A DNA stretch of 28,074 nt from contig CAXNAA020000104.1 in NCBI GenBank assembly GCA_964200075.2, forward strand, positions 1-28,074. Direction: 5' to 3'. The notes beneath the pieces are model-generated. The model was not told where the DNA came from and did not search any database. It worked only from the letters and a program-made list of their open reading frames with translations. Within the stretch, counting starts at the first letter, position 1. Every line of letters begins with the position of its first letter. The stretch is from Sphacelaria rigidula (Eukaryota; Phaeophyceae; Sphacelariales). Shown piece after piece: positions 1-8,066 of the stretch. The position numbers and the translations under genes were made by a program.

Positions 1-152
1 TACAAAGCCGGGACGGAGCACGCCCGGTTTTCGCCGGACCAGGCTCGCACTCAAACCACCAAGCGCGGGGGGGGGAATAAAAATGGCACACCTCTCACGC
101 GACCGATTGTGTTATTACGCGCAACCTTCTCTTTTTCTGAATTCCTTCACAG

Positions 153-325
153 GAACGGCTGGTGGTCAAGGAGATGAAGAAGAAGGATCGGAAGTACTTG
201 ATGACGGAGGTCAAGGCGTCCATCATGATGAAGGAAAGGGGCGTACCCAACGTGTCGGAGGTGGTGGGCTACAAGACAGACTTCGGCCCCGAGTCCGACA
301 TCATGGTGATGAAGCATGCGGGCAG
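153..325 (+). CDS. Kinase exon 1 in window: N-lobe, beta-3 to hinge
   Basis: A pyrimidine-rich tract ending TTCACAG at 152 precedes the exon, and it ends at GGCAG|GTACAG (donor 326). It encodes about 57 residues starting ERLVVKEMKKK. The lysine at exon residue 6 (codon 168-170) fits the ATP-anchoring VAIK lysine. The glutamate in TEVKAS (residue 19) fits the alpha-C salt-bridge partner. The stretch PNVSEVVGYKTD followed by DIMVMKHAG reads as beta-4, beta-5 and the hinge. The exon ends in phase 2, with the split codon completed by the first base of the next exon to give Arg. The upstream bases 1-152 may include more coding sequence but show no recognisable glycine loop. Confidence 0.75.
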
Positions 326-3300
326 GTACAGAAGCGATTCTAACGCGGTGCCCTTCCACATAATGGAATCCATTATTTCCCCGTCGAATAGGACAGCGGC
401 GTGCCTGCCTCGACTTAAACAGCGCAGAGCAGCAGCACAGACGGGGTGGACATTTATGCTCTCTGCTGCCACGAGGGCCCAATAATCAATTGTCATTCAC
501 TATGCAACCGTGGCACGTTACGGTGTAGTTTCAAAACACTACCGCCAGAAATGATTGCCTTGTGGGGACTCACTACAACACGTACTTGATTGTAGTTTGG
601 CGAATTTTTCCACCTCTTTCGGTGACCAGAAATTGAGATCTCCCGATGCGTACGCACGGGGAAGCGCGAGGGTAAAAAGGTTCAGACGTTGACTCAACCT
701 TTTCCACTCAACTTATGGGTAACTTCAACACCGAGCGCCTCCGCTCGACAACGTGGCGCGGCGATATCCGGAACTACGGGTCGCGACTCTTGAGCGCTCC
801 AGCTCTGTCGAAATCTATGCGCGAGATCGTGCATGCTCTCATAAATAGACGGCTGGCGTTGTATCACACTTTGCTCGTAGAGGTCCGGTCTGGGACGTAA
901 ATGGACACTCCAGTTGGCAGGGTTCCGCCGCTGTTTAGTTACTACGACAAGTGTTGACGTTCCGGTGGGTAGCGCGAGGGGGTTGTAGTTATGCGTTGCC
1001 ACACACCAAATTCGAGTCAAGAAGGTCATTTGTGGGACGTTCTCTCTTTTTTGCACGCCGACTATGCATGTTGTACTGCTACAGAGACAAGATAGCGGGT
1101 GTGCCTTCGTCCTTCAAATTGAACTCGTTCTGGAAATGATTTATTTTTTCTTCGCTCGTTCAGTCCGTTTTTTATATTATTTATGAGTATGCAGGCATTT
1201 GGAATCCTGTAGGTAGGTGGTTTGTGCACAAATGATTTGGGCAACCAAAGCAATCACAAGCTACCGTACATTTTTTCCCACCCCAACGTCGCCCCAGCTA
1301 CCGTACGACTCACCGTGATTTATTTCTTTGTCCTTTGTCGCATCGCACACGTGACTTTGCTTCGGCTTAACTGTGTGTGTTTGTGTATATTGTCTGTAGA
1401 ACCACCCTCTGCGAGATGCTGACCGTGGACGATGGTACAAGATTCAAGGTCGAGATCCTGGACGCTTTTGGGCAGGTGCACTGCGTACGGTATAGTGCGT
1501 GGGTTCACACACTTCGACTTATTTCGTGTAGCGAAGGCACCCCCGACGACGTTGTTACTGGCGTTATATTCAGTCTCTCCGAACCAGTTTTTGGCTGGGT
1601 ATGTTGGCGCTCGCACGCTTGGGACGACCAGGTAGATGTCGTCGCGCACGGGCGGCAGTACTGCACGTACCTTCTGACCGTGAAAAAACTCCACCATTAC
1701 AGGTAACAGATCCGGATCGAGACTGAGCTTTGCTACCTCCCTTTCAAGCTGGGCAACACTTTGTATCGTACTGTCTTTGTCTTGCTAGGCTTTCCACCCG
1801 GCAGGCTCGGCCTGTTCTACAGTTTCATTGAAATGTGCCCCCTCGCCCATTCGCTTGCTCACTTGCGTGTATGACATAGACGACGTAGATATCTCGTGCT
1901 ACGTACTGTACGTATGTTGACGTATAAACAACGATTTGATCTAGTACTGTACCTGGGAAGGGTACTTACTCTCATGGGATTTTTTCTCGTCCACGTTGTG
2001 AGTCTCACACACACAAGATATGCATATATATATATATATGTATGTGTAGAATTTGGGCGAACACCAGAATAACACGAGACACTCTGCGCTTGTTTCTCCT
2101 CGTAGGTGATGAACACCCTCCTGATGCTTCATCTGGTGACGCCCCTTGCGCACGGCGACGTGAAATCAGAGAACGTCGTGATCGGTCTCCACGGCAAAGC
2201 CACGCTCATCGACTTCGGGTGCTCGACACGAAAAGCCGTAAGTCCTACGCGGTACACTAGCAATGTCGATCAGAAACAGCAGCAGAGACTCGCACTCAGC
2301 AGTCACAGCAAACACTCGCCTCCAGCTACCCTCATGTAGCGCTTTGCCTTTTTCGATGGCACAAGGAAGTCATGGCAAAAAACTCGTGCGATAACGTTTA
2401 TTTCACCACGCAAGGGACGCGTCGTGCAGCTTGACTGTTACGGTGAGCGGCCCATGCCACAGAGTAGACGGGAGGATAGGATAGGCGTCGAGTGTGTTAG
2501 TCTCCGAAAGACAGCGCGAGTGCCACTGTGAAGTTTCGTGTACAGATGCTTCACAGTGCACACTACACGCGAGTACAAGTAAAAATCAGTCTGTTGGCTG
2601 CCTTGTGTGTGTGAGTGAGTGTGTGTGTGTGTTGTCGTCCCATTATTCTGGACGCCGGTCTACACCTTTCGGTATATGTGGGCGCGCTGCATTAGGGTCA
2701 CTACTAACGGGTTATATTTTTTCACATTTTTCATCCATTTTCGGAGAATTTCGGAATTGCCCCCCCCTCCAAAACAATATTGCAGAAAGACCATTCAGCG
2801 CAAAACTTTTCTAGTAACATGCAATCAGTGTTAGGCTTTTCTATTCCTTGACCTGGTTGAGAAATGTGTTGTCACATATTTCGGGGAGGAAGTTTTCGTT
2901 TTTCCCGAAAACGTCGGAAACGTCTTGGAAAAAAGCCACGCCGTGATTAGTGGCCCTCAAAGAATCATTCCAATTGACCGAGCACAAAGCCGTCCGTCAA
3001 GATTGCTGTCAGGTCGGTTTGCTCAGCTGTTTCCATTGTACGTCGAATGGGCTCCTCACATCACCCTCGCAGCATTGCGTTACCTTGCGATCCTCGCCAT
3101 GCTCCGTGCGTTGTTTCCGTCCGGCCATGCCAACCTCTGTACGCAGGCGAACGGCTTGCACCCCATGCCCGGGATGAAGACGGCAGGCTACCTTTGCCCG
3201 AAGGATGTGAGTGTGCGCGACGTCAGCGATATCGAACCGTTGACACCTTAGCTAATCGTAACTCCCGCTGTGTTTGATTTGCTGTCCACCAGCATGTCAT

Positions 3301-6300
3301 GTATGCCCTGCAGGAAGTGGCGCCCCCGGGCGGAGCACATCTTGTAGTCCACAAGGACGGCGTAAAGGCGGACTTGTACAATTGGATGGTCGACCTGGCA
3401 TTGGACCACGCAATATCGACCATCTAGCTGTACAAGTCCGCCTTTAAGCCATTATTTTGCGCTGCGAGGTGTGCTCCGCCCGGGAGCGCCACTTGCTGTA
3501 GGGCATACATAACATCTTGTTCAACAGCGAACACAGCGGGAGCTCCGCACCGTCAATTTTTGCACTACTCGTACCCCGTGCGTTGTTTTACGACCACGTG
3601 TCAGGGTTAGGGCCCAAGCATGTTCAGCTTTGCTGTTTTCCTTGACACGTTTGTTAATCATAGCTCCCGCTGCGTTTGCTGTCCAACAGGAGGTCATGTA
3701 TGCCCTGAAGGAGGTGGCTCTCCCGGACTCAGCACGCCTTGTAGTGCAAAAAGATGGCCTGAAAGCGGATCTGTATAGCTGGATGGTCGATCTGGCGTGT
3801 TACATGGATTGGTACACGCACGACTGGGGAGGGAATTTGAGCGCCGGGGTTGTCGGCGAAGAGGACAAAGGCGAGATGTGATCTTCAAAACATGTTTTGA
3901 ACCAATAGTGGCTGGGCGCCGATTGCCTGGTGTTGCACCGAGGAGACGCGGTCGCAGCATACGAGGTCGTCGGTTCTGTGCCTCACTTTCTGGACTCCCG
4001 GCACGGACCCGGGGTTGGCCAAGAGGTTCCGATTTCACGCGTTGTCGTGCCCGCCACGATGGATCGACTTCAAAGTATATGCATGACTTCTTCACGATGG
4101 CTGATGAGCGCCCGTCCCCCCTCCCCCTCTCTTACATGTTGATGGCTGTTGTGATATTGAAAGCGCTCTTCGACCTTGTCGTCGGCGTTGGGGCGGCCAG
4201 ACTCAGGGACCGCTGGACCGTGGAGCAAGTGGTTAGCAGCGACTTCCTCACGGTGAGCATCCATAGTCGAGAATTTTTTCAGGAAACCCGTTTGGCCGGC
4301 CAGGCACTTGGTTAAACGTTGGGGTGGTGTTATGCGGCGACATGCGCCGGAGCCTAGCTTTGTGCCCTCGCCGTTCGTGTGCAACTGTCCAGCGTGATTC
4401 TTACGCCGTGTGTATTCTGATTGTTTCGGTGGGGTGTGTAGGGTGAAGTTTGTTTTACCCCGCGAGGAAAGCGGATCTGCGCTGTCGTTTCCGCACGACA
4501 CGGTTTACTCCTGGTGGAACAAGCAGCAAAGTTTTGCAGCGGCGAGTTTCTCAACCCACCAGATATTCTTTCGCTGTCGCTGAATCGCCTTGTCAGAGCT
4601 GGCGCGCAACCACGAAAAACACGGACCCGGGCGACATGGTTACGCCGGAGAAACTGCAGCGTGTGAGAGAGCACGGCGCTGGAGGACTGGATGACGCGGT
4701 ACCGAACCCAGGGGCGTCATCAGGAGGCGTGGGAAACCCGGTCGCGCCGTCACCGATGGGAGCAGCGGCAGGGGTGTATTTCGATGCACAGCCGGCGAGA
4801 GACCTCATTGCTTCACCGCAATTGGACGCTGCACCGGGTGCCACCGCTTCCCCTCCAGGTGCGATCGCAGCCGGTGGGGTGTACGGCAGGTCCATAGATT
4901 CACCCCCCGCTAGCGTTGGTGTGCCGTCCTTGCCGAGCAGCGCCGGTGAGGGGTATACCCCCAGTGCGCAAGAGACGGTGGCAGCTACTGCTCAGAAAAC
5001 AGGCGAGGCTGGAACTGTAGATAGATCGGAATCGGAACGGGAATCTGGGGGGGGGATCGCGCGAGAGGAGCCGACGTGCATCCAAGAGGCGATGTGCACC
5101 TCGGGTGCCAGATCTGAAGAGGGGTTCAATGCTCGCCGACAGCCACCGCGGCCGACGAAGAAGGCGGGGTCACCAGATTCATGGGTATCAAGCGGGGATG
5201 TGGTGCACGACTCAGGGCCAAGCAAGAGGGCGCGCGTCGACGATGACAGGGAGGAAAAGCAGGAGACATCCGGCCGCAGCACGGGATCTGAGAGCGACTT
5301 CAAGGTCCGCCGACAGCCGCCGCGGCCGAGGAAGGAGGCGGGGTCACTGGATCCGTGGGGAGCTAGCAGGGGTGCGGTGTGCGACCGAGGACAGGGCGAG
5401 AGGACTCATGTCGATGGTAAAAGCGGGAATCAACAAGAGGCGACAGTCACCCGCAGCCGCAGGTCTGACAAGGAGCTCAAGGCTCGCCGAGAGCCGCCGC
5501 GGCTGACGAAGGAGGCGGGATCACCGGACTTGTGGGGAACCAGCAGGGGTGCGGTGCGCGGTAACGCTTCGAGCAAGAGAGCGCGCATCGACGATGAAAG
5601 CGAGGAGCAGCACGATGCTGGGCAGAGGCGCAAGCGTATCAATGGGTCAGGTGGGGGTGCACCGTGGGTTGGACCGGCAGGCGCCGAGGCGATGGCAGTG
5701 ACAGGAGCACCGGCAGGGATGCCGCCAGGGGCGACGAGGGCGGGGGCGAGGGCGGGGGCAGAGGCATTGGTTGGCTTCGCGCCGGCATCATCAGTAGCTA
5801 CGGCGGACGTGGCACCACCTGTAGCGGCGGTGGCGGTGGCGAGAGAGGCGGCGGCGATTAACTTCACGCCGGCAGCGTCGCCGGCACCGATGCAACAGGT
5901 ATCGATAGCAACACGAATGTGTGGGTTAAACTTAGAAACTTTATCGTGTGTGCGCGCTCCAATTTCTCGGCACTTCGTTGAGTGATTGGAAGTGATTCTA
6001 TACCACTGTAGAGGAACTATCTCGCTTACGAGCATTTCACATATAGCATATTTATTAGACGGACTCACTGATTTAGCGGGAGTATTGCTACCCTGAGTCC
6101 GAGTAATGTTGTATACAGGTAGTCTTTGGCAACGGTTACGCTGTTGGCGCGATAAATGGTTCTCTTTGTATCTAGGTAAGTTTCCCTGTTTTTTATGGTG
6201 AAATATGAAAATCCAAGATGCTGCTCATGTGGAGAACGATTTTCGACAAACCAAAGTCTACTACAGTTAGCATTAGTTGTGAGGGCTTATTGACCGCCGT

Positions 6301-7666
6301 AACCCCCATCCTCACGAGCAAAAACAAAATCTCCTATGATGTTCCCAGATTCTGCGGCCAACATGATAAATTGTTTGCTCAAGGTATATATATATATATA
6401 TACATATACGAAGGCGATAAATGCTGAACTTCATGGATCTCGATAATGGAGATGAGTTCATGGGGATGGGTTGGCCGATGCCAAACTATATGCCCAAACT
6501 GTAGACAGGCGTAGTCTAGTGCATGCACAGTCAAAATTCTGTGCAATTCGTACGGAGTGAAGTGAGCGCCATGTTTGTTTTGTTATCACGCGTTTCGGGA
6601 TATTCACGGCGCTGTTTCTCGCATGGTGCAAGTGCACAATAGCTAGAGCAGTTCCCGGAGAACACATCGCAACTCGTCGCGCTTGCTCTGGCATGTGCTG
6701 GTCGATGCGATCTACGAATCTGAGCTTTGGGTGCCCTTTCACAATGGGGACGAGCATGATTCTTTGCGGCATTTTCAACCGAACAAAATATTGAGGTCTT
6801 CATGTACCAAAGGGAGACACGACCCCATCACGATTAAATATATTGCTCTGTCTTGCAGAACTAAGGCCGTGGCTGTCATAAAAAACAGTTGGTTTCGTGT
6901 CGAAAACGCGCGGTCGAATCCGAATCCGTTCGTACCTGATACGCCCGCACCATTTATCTTCTCAACCATCTGAGATCATAAATCCCGTGGACGTATCCCA
7001 CCGCACGTTCTCGACGCCGAAACGTTTTGATGAGACACGACCTAAGAGCGCGGCCGGGATTTCCATCGCATGCCAACCATTGTTGTTACTGTCGTAGTTG
7101 TCCTCAGAAGCCAGCCGGGGATGGATACCCCTTACCTAGAGGGGAGATTGATTTGGCACGGCTCCAGTTCACCTTCGTCCCTCTCAATTTTGTACTTCTT
7201 GTTCTTCCTCCCGTCCATGTCCTTCTTACCCTCCTTATTCTTCTTATTCTTCTTATCCTTCTTATCCTTCTCGTCTTGCATTTTTATTTGAACGTGTTTT
7301 TCGGTACGTGTTGAGCGTTTGCCCGCCATGCAACTCATACACCGGTAGTCACGTTATCTTTTGTACACTTTTTTGGTTTGACTAATTTTTACACCCGATA
7401 CCGTCACCCCTCTTTGCGACCGGACACACATGGTTCTCTCACAGGTGGCAGATACAGCAGGGGGTGTGACAGGTGACAGCGCGGAGGATCACAGTAGGCA
7501 GGGACGCAAGCTGAGGAAGCCCCGGGTGGTGAGGACTGGCATCAGGCGCAGCAAGCGCGTGAGGGGCCAACCACCATCGCCATGTGAGCAGCGATCGGCC
7601 CGTAGCTTCCTGGCGGGATGTCCCGATCTCCCGAGATGTCCCGAATTCCCGAGATGCTTGTGTTGA
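153..7666 (+). CDS. Protein kinase-like gene with repeat-rich basic C-terminal tail (spliced, 5' partial)
   Basis: Proposed join: 153-325, 1400-1475, 2106-2237, 3147-3206, 3690-3848 (or the sister exon at 3293), 3909-4074, 4164-4252, 4597-5898, 7445-7666. It totals 2379 bases, 793 codons including the TGA stop, and all junction phases agree. What is seen: protein kinase landmarks in the correct order, namely beta-3 lysine, alpha-C glutamate, HxDxKxxN loop, DFG, GYLxP activation segment, an alpha-F aspartate and the terminal D/RxT helix. The glycine-rich loop and start codon are missing, so the gene begins upstream of base 1. The predicted activity is Ser/Thr-type phosphotransfer. The loop reads HGD rather than HRD (non-RD), and the APE motif is altered to CPK, so the enzyme may be diverged or only weakly active. 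The tail has basic nuclear-localisation-like clusters, which suggests a nuclear role by inference only. The exons at 3690 and 3909 and their boundaries are the least certain part. The family is not identified below 'protein kinase superfamily'. Confidence 0.7.
326..1399 (+). other. Intron 1 of the kinase gene (no recognised content)
   Basis: A 1,074-base stretch between exons with consensus ends (GTACAG at the 5' end, TGTCTGTAG at the 3' end). Both strands show only short, low-quality open frames, and no repeat or RNA gene was recognised. Confidence 0.5.
1400..1475 (+). CDS. Kinase exon 2 in window: alpha-D / start of alpha-E
   Basis: The acceptor TGTCTGTAG ends at 1399, and the donor is GGGCAG|GTGCAC at 1476. 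After the split Arg codon it encodes 25 residues: TTLCEMLTVDDG, then FKVEILDAFGQ. This has the length and polarity of the alpha-D helix and the first half of alpha-E, which lie between the hinge and the catalytic loop of protein kinases. It joins in phase 0 to the next exon to give a continuous alpha-E helix running into the HGD loop. The open frame continues past the donor, so the 3' boundary rests on the splice consensus and on domain continuity. Confidence 0.65.
1476..2105 (+). other. Intron 2, with TA microsatellite
   Basis: The intron is bounded by GTGCAC and CTCGTAG. It contains an alternating TA run at about 2023-2039 preceded by a CA-rich patch. No exon-like sequence was recognised inside it. 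Confidence 0.45.
2106..2237 (+). CDS. Kinase exon 3 in window: catalytic loop and DFG
   Basis: The acceptor is CTCCTCGTAG ending at 2105, and the donor is AAAGCC|GTAAGT at 2238, a near-perfect consensus. It has 44 codons in phase 0. Exon residues 16-23 read HGDVKSEN, matching the kinase HRDxKxxN loop: the catalytic Asp is codon 2157-2159, with Lys two residues and Asn five residues later. IDFG follows at residues 35-38 (Asp codon 2211-2213), the magnesium-binding motif. Glycine replaces the Arg of HRD, so this is a non-RD kinase; such kinases usually do not depend on activation-loop phosphorylation. This is the most diagnostic exon of the gene. Confidence 0.85.
2238..3146 (+). other. Intron 3, with GT microsatellite
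   Basis: The donor is GTAAGT and the acceptor is TACGCAG. A GT/GAGT-rich microsatellite lies at about 2604-2632. The stretch 2730-2930 has several TTTCGG and CCGAAAAC patches and a C homopolymer, but no coding signal. Confidence 0.45.
3147..3206 (+). CDS. Kinase exon 4 in window: activation segment
   Basis: This 20-codon exon lies between the acceptor CTGTACGCAG (ends 3146) and a consensus donor GAT|GTGAGT (3207). It encodes ANGLHPMPGMKTAGYLCPKD. The TAGYLCPKD end aligns with the GTPGYxAPE signature that closes the activation segment, but APE is CPK here. The Thr before AGY is the usual P+1 threonine of Ser/Thr kinases. Both ends are phase 0, so either downstream alpha-F exon copy could follow it in frame. 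Confidence 0.65.
3293..3427 (+). CDS. Alpha-F exon copy A (truncating, ends in TAG)
   Basis: The acceptor GCTGTCCACCAG ends at 3292. It reads HVMYALQEVAPPGGAHLVV, then KDGVKADLYNWMVDLA, then LDHAISTI and a TAG stop at 3425-3427. KADLYNWMVDLA aligns with the kinase subdomain IX pattern DxWSxGxxL, except that Met stands where Gly is expected. No good donor precedes the stop. Splicing into this copy would end the protein inside the C-lobe without the last kinase helices and the tail. It is a paralogue of the exon at 3690 and may be a decoy, a poison exon or a decaying duplicate. Confidence 0.5.
   Translation, partial: HVMYALQEVAPPGGAHLVVHKDGVKADLYNWMVDLALDHAISTI
3416..3543 (-). pseudogene. Alpha-F exon copy B, inverted and broken
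   Basis: Read on the minus strand this segment repeats the intron end and exon of copies A and C: CTCCCGCTGTGTT, an AACAAG acceptor-like end, then DVMYALQQVALPGGAHLAA and KADLYS followed by TAG. It has a stop where the other copies have Trp or Leu context, and it is antisense to the rest of the kinase gene, so it cannot contribute to the kinase message as an exon. It pairs with copy A across a 22-base spacer (3394-3415). Confidence 0.6.
3690..3848 (+). CDS. Alpha-F exon copy C (probable functional copy)
   Basis: The acceptor TGCTGTCCAACAG ends at 3689. It reads EVMYALKEVALPDSARLVV, then KDGLKADLYSWMVDLACYMDW, in the same phase as copy A and able to follow the GYLCPKD exon. Asp in KADLYS fits the invariant alpha-F aspartate. 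The frame stays open to a TGA at 3879-3881. A donor before that stop is needed to reach the later kinase exons: GGG|GTTGTC at 3849 keeps phase 0 with an acceptor at 3908, but the resulting 60-base intron has a weak pyrimidine tract. The 3' boundary is therefore tentative. Confidence 0.5.
3909..4074 (+). CDS. Putative kinase C-lobe exon (alpha-F/alpha-G/alpha-H region)
   Basis: This frame runs from the acceptor CCAATAG (ends 3908) to the donor TTCAAA|GTATAT (4075). It reads WLGADCLVLHRGDAVAAYEV, then VGSVPHFLDS and PISRVVVPATMDRLQ. Codon choice (many third-position G/C) resembles the neighbouring exons. It ends in phase 1, exactly matching the two-base start of the next exon at 4164. I cannot align it to a specific kinase motif. 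The support is the open frame, the phase match and the position where C-lobe sequence is needed. Confidence 0.4.
4164..4252 (+). CDS. Last kinase-domain exon (subdomain XI)
   Basis: The exon starts after ATATTGAAAG (ends 4163) and closes at CTCACG|GTGAGC (donor 4253, strong consensus). It reads LFDLVVGVGAARLRDRWTVE followed by QVVSSDFLT. The pattern RDRWTVEQVVSSDFL matches the RPTAEELLxHPFF region, which contains the invariant Arg and closes most protein kinase domains. The upstream boundary could lie further 5', since the frame is open for a long way before it. Phase 1 on the proposed intron (4075-4163, 89 bases) is consistent. Confidence 0.6.
4597..5898 (+). CDS. Large tail exon: disordered, triple 58-59-residue repeat
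   Basis: The acceptor CGCCTTGTCAG ends at 4596 and the donor is CAACAG|GTATCG (5899), both phase 0, giving 434 codons. The frame stays open upstream to 4450, so a 5' extension is possible. It begins SWRATTKNTDPGDMVTPEKL. Residues about 20-170 are rich in Ala, Pro, Gly and Ser and should be disordered. From 5107 to about 5640 there are three tandem repeats, starting near 5131, 5305 and 5482. Their shared pattern is RRQPPRPxKxAGSPDxW followed by (S/E)KRARVDDD-like clusters. KRAR next to acids resembles a monopartite nuclear localisation signal in repeats 1 and 3. The last 85 residues are Ala/Val-rich. No enzymatic domain is visible. The exon follows the kinase exons in phase and so forms the C-terminal extension. 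Confidence 0.65.
5107..5640 (+). repeat. Coding tandem repeat, three copies of about 174-177 bp
   Basis: Three in-frame copies lie in the kinase tail. GCTCGCCGACAGCC at 5131, GTCCGCCGACAGCC at 5305 and GCTCGCCGAGAGCC at 5482 mark equivalent points, giving periods of 174 and 177 bases (58 and 59 codons). Each copy holds a basic/proline box (RR-Q/E-PPR), an AGSPDxW box, a GAV segment and a basic-acidic cluster. Copy 2 has lost the KRAR cluster (it reads GERTHVDG), so the copies have diverged while the frame stayed open. Confidence 0.75.
5899..7444 (+). other. Long intron with (TA)n and CTT-type simple repeats
   Basis: This is the inferred intron between the tail exon and the terminal exon. It holds a TA tract at about 6385-6402 and a pyrimidine-rich CTTCTTATT-type simple repeat at about 7195-7290, whose minus strand would read as a Lys/Asp-rich stretch. 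I see no convincing exon in either strand. Confidence 0.4.
7445..7666 (+). CDS. Terminal exon of the kinase-like gene, basic tail
   Basis: The acceptor is TTCTCTCACAG ending at 7444. The exon is phase 0, matching the upstream donor at 5899, and ends at TGA (7664-7666), 73 residues. It reads VADTAGGVTGDSAEDHSRQG, then the very basic RKLRKPRVVRTGIRRSKRVR, and closes with CPDLPRCPEFPRCLC. The RR/KR-rich stretch could bind nucleic acid or act as a nuclear signal; that is inference. The last 17 residues contain a Cys-Pro repeat (CPDLPR, CPEFPR) from a short DNA duplication at about 7618-7655. An extra exon could still hide in the 1.55-kb intron before it. Confidence 0.55.
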   Translation: MADTAGGVTGDSAEDHSRQGRKLRKPRVVRTGIRRSKRVRGQPPSPCEQRSARSFLAGCPDLPRCPEFPRCLC

Positions 7667-7870
7667 GTTTTTTTGTTGCATGTTGTGAGCCCATCACAAG
7701 GTAGTGCTGAGAAACAAAAACAACTGAAGCGATGTGTTCGGCTGCTTCACAACGGCAGTAGTGCCCGCGCTTCCACTGTATGAGTGTTGACAATGCGTTC
7801 CGTGTTTTGTTTTTTTCGCCAAGAGAGAGTTTGCCAAGTACGAACGTTGTTTTTGGCATCATGATAATAA
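7667..7870. other. Downstream flank of the kinase gene
   Basis: This presumably contains the 3' UTR. The sequence TTTTTTTGTTGCATGTTGTG follows the stop closely, and no canonical AATAAA is present in the first 200 bases. No other feature was recognised. Confidence 0.3.
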
Positions 7871-7873
7871 GTT

Positions 7874-8066
7874 GTCAGACATGCACGTACTTCACACTCT
7901 AAAATATAGATTACATTGTGAAAAAAAATGCGTACTGCGTACAGTATGGAATATATCTCCCATTGCAATAGACGCAATAGTCTATACTGTACGCAGTACT
8001 CTTTTTGCCACTGTAATATACTGTCATTATCCAGGTTGTGACGTACTTCAAAAGTGCATGACCCAC
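7874..8066. mobile_element. MITE-like foldback element (imperfect long hairpin)
   Basis: The core is a perfect 16-bp inverted repeat, GTACTGCGTACAGTAT at 7932-7947 and ATACTGTACGCAGTAC at 7984-7999, extended three pairs inward with one wobble. Outward the arms keep pairing imperfectly: an A run against a T run, then ATTACATTGTG against CACTGTAAT, then ACATGCAC against GTGCATG. The centre has a smaller ATTGC/GCAAT hairpin. It has no coding capacity. The size and structure fit a miniature inverted-repeat or foldback element, or an RNA hairpin locus. I could not identify target-site duplications. Confidence 0.45.

Larger units (their letters stand above)
3261..3543. repeat. Large imperfect inverted repeat within the kinase gene
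   Basis: The left arm 3261-3393 and right arm 3416-3543 are reverse complements with scattered mismatches and a few small gaps, separated by 22 bases. The innermost paired bases are ATGGTCGA (3386-3393) and TCGACCAT (3416-3423). The arms include both the alpha-F exon and the end of its upstream intron. A transcript through this region could fold into a hairpin of well over 100 base pairs. Confidence 0.75.

Noticed and set aside
4070-4674. Minus-strand open frames opposite the kinase exons
   Set aside because: The plus strand here carries recognisable kinase sequence and in-phase splice sites; the minus frames are shadows.
5430-6068. 212-codon minus-strand open frame opposite the tail exon
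   Set aside because: It is the mirror of the GC-rich coding repeats. The plus strand shows in-frame tandem repeats with conserved motifs, which the minus frame does not explain.
7132-7338. Minus-strand Lys/Asp-rich reading frame in the last kinase-gene intron
   Set aside because: It is produced by the CTTCTTATT simple repeat; low-complexity frames like this arise without coding function.
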